Source: an uncultured Rhodoferax sp. (GTDB taxonomy: Bacteria; Pseudomonadota; Gammaproteobacteria; Burkholderiales; Burkholderiaceae_C). Taken from it: 6,765 nucleotides of DNA. Under the pieces are notes generated by a model. That model did no database searches. It saw nothing but the letters and a program-made list of their open reading frames with translations, and was not told where the DNA came from. The stretch lies in the NCBI GenBank assembly GCA_936943465.1, contig CAKZJN010000010.1, forward strand, positions 1 through 6,765, read 5' to 3'. Below are positions 6,603 through 6,765 of the stretch, one piece after another. The translations under genes and the position numbers were made by a program. Positions within the stretch are counted from its first letter, which is position 1; each line of letters begins with the position of its first letter.

Positions 6603-6765
6603 CAGATGGTCGTTCATCCCGCGTGAGAGCAGTCGCAGAAAGTAGCTGCCGGCGGGCTTGCTGGCTACCTCCAGCACGGGCAGCACAAACGCCTTGACGA
6701 TCTCTTCCAGCAGCTGGCCCGGAGCCGCTGCCTGCTGCGCCTGGGCCAGCGATTGCAGCCGCACG
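6603..6765 (-). CDS. Probable TetR-family regulator, C-terminal domain fragment (truncated at both ends)
   Basis: The minus-strand frame is open from the window edge; the GTG at 6764-6762 is probably an internal Val. About 54 residues read as sensible protein: RLQSLAQAQ, GQLLEEIVKAFVLPVLEV and GSYFLRLLSRGMNDHL. The spacing of the EEIVKAFVLPVLE helix and the FLRLLSR helix resembles the ligand-binding C-terminal region of some TetR/AcrR repressors (a pattern of the kind LEDVLEAFVxPALEL...FVRLLGR). The DNA-binding helix-turn-helix would lie outside the window. After about 6603 the frame turns into His/Arg/Trp-rich sequence, the typical look of an antiphase shadow of the Gly-rich gene, although it stays open to 6414. 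The natural last part of a TetR protein is missing, so the gene appears cut here. The assignment is from pattern only and is tentative. Confidence 0.4.

Noticed and set aside
6155..6697. 180-codon plus-strand frame that looks like a multi-TM Ala/Ile-rich protein
   Set aside because: The Ala/Ile/Val richness arises from reading the Gly/Tyr/Arg-rich minus gene backwards. The minus frame has a signal peptide and in-frame peptide repeats, which is better evidence.
1..6765. CRISPR arrays, tRNA/rRNA genes, insertion sequences or att sites
   Set aside because: No regularly spaced direct repeats, no tRNA-like cloverleaf or rRNA segment, and no transposase or terminal inverted repeats were seen. The only tandem repeat is the coding 21-bp pair near 6300.

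Overview
The window looks like high-GC proteobacterial DNA, most likely a betaproteobacterium of the Burkholderiales (Comamonadaceae-like). This rests on codon usage, the style of the patatin-like lipase and signalling proteins, and tight same-strand gene packing. It is an inference from the sequence alone.

Layout, left to right. (1) Bases 1-606 (+) are the C-terminal part of a patatin-like phospholipase whose catalytic N-terminal half lies outside the window. (2) Bases 607-703 are a short leader holding a weak sigma70-like promoter candidate, an 8-bp RNA hairpin and a six-codon mini-ORF that overlaps the next start codon. (3) Bases 704-6135 (+) are a compact three-gene signalling operon. It encodes a REC-HD-GYP response regulator of the RpfG type (c-di-GMP phosphodiesterase), a secreted histidine-acid-type phosphatase 3 nt downstream, and a 1192-residue membrane hybrid histidine kinase (periplasmic helical sensor, HAMP-like, PAS, HisKA, HATPase, REC, REC, HPt) whose ATG overlaps the phosphatase stop. 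(4) Bases 6136-6765 differ in kind. On the minus strand lie a Gly/Tyr/Arg-rich exported protein that has lost its start codon and has no convincing C-terminal end, and, abutting it upstream, an apparent fragment of a TetR-family regulator C-terminal domain.

How the genes may work together: the kinase would sense something in the periplasm or membrane and run a His-Asp-His relay through its own receivers and HPt. It would then phosphorylate the HD-GYP regulator and so change c-di-GMP breakdown. The phosphatase encoded between them is predicted to be periplasmic, in the same compartment as the kinase sensor, so it could make, destroy or modify the signal. That link is a hypothesis from gene order and localisation.

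The right-hand 600 bases look like a rearrangement or a chimeric assembly join and should be verified before any biological reading.
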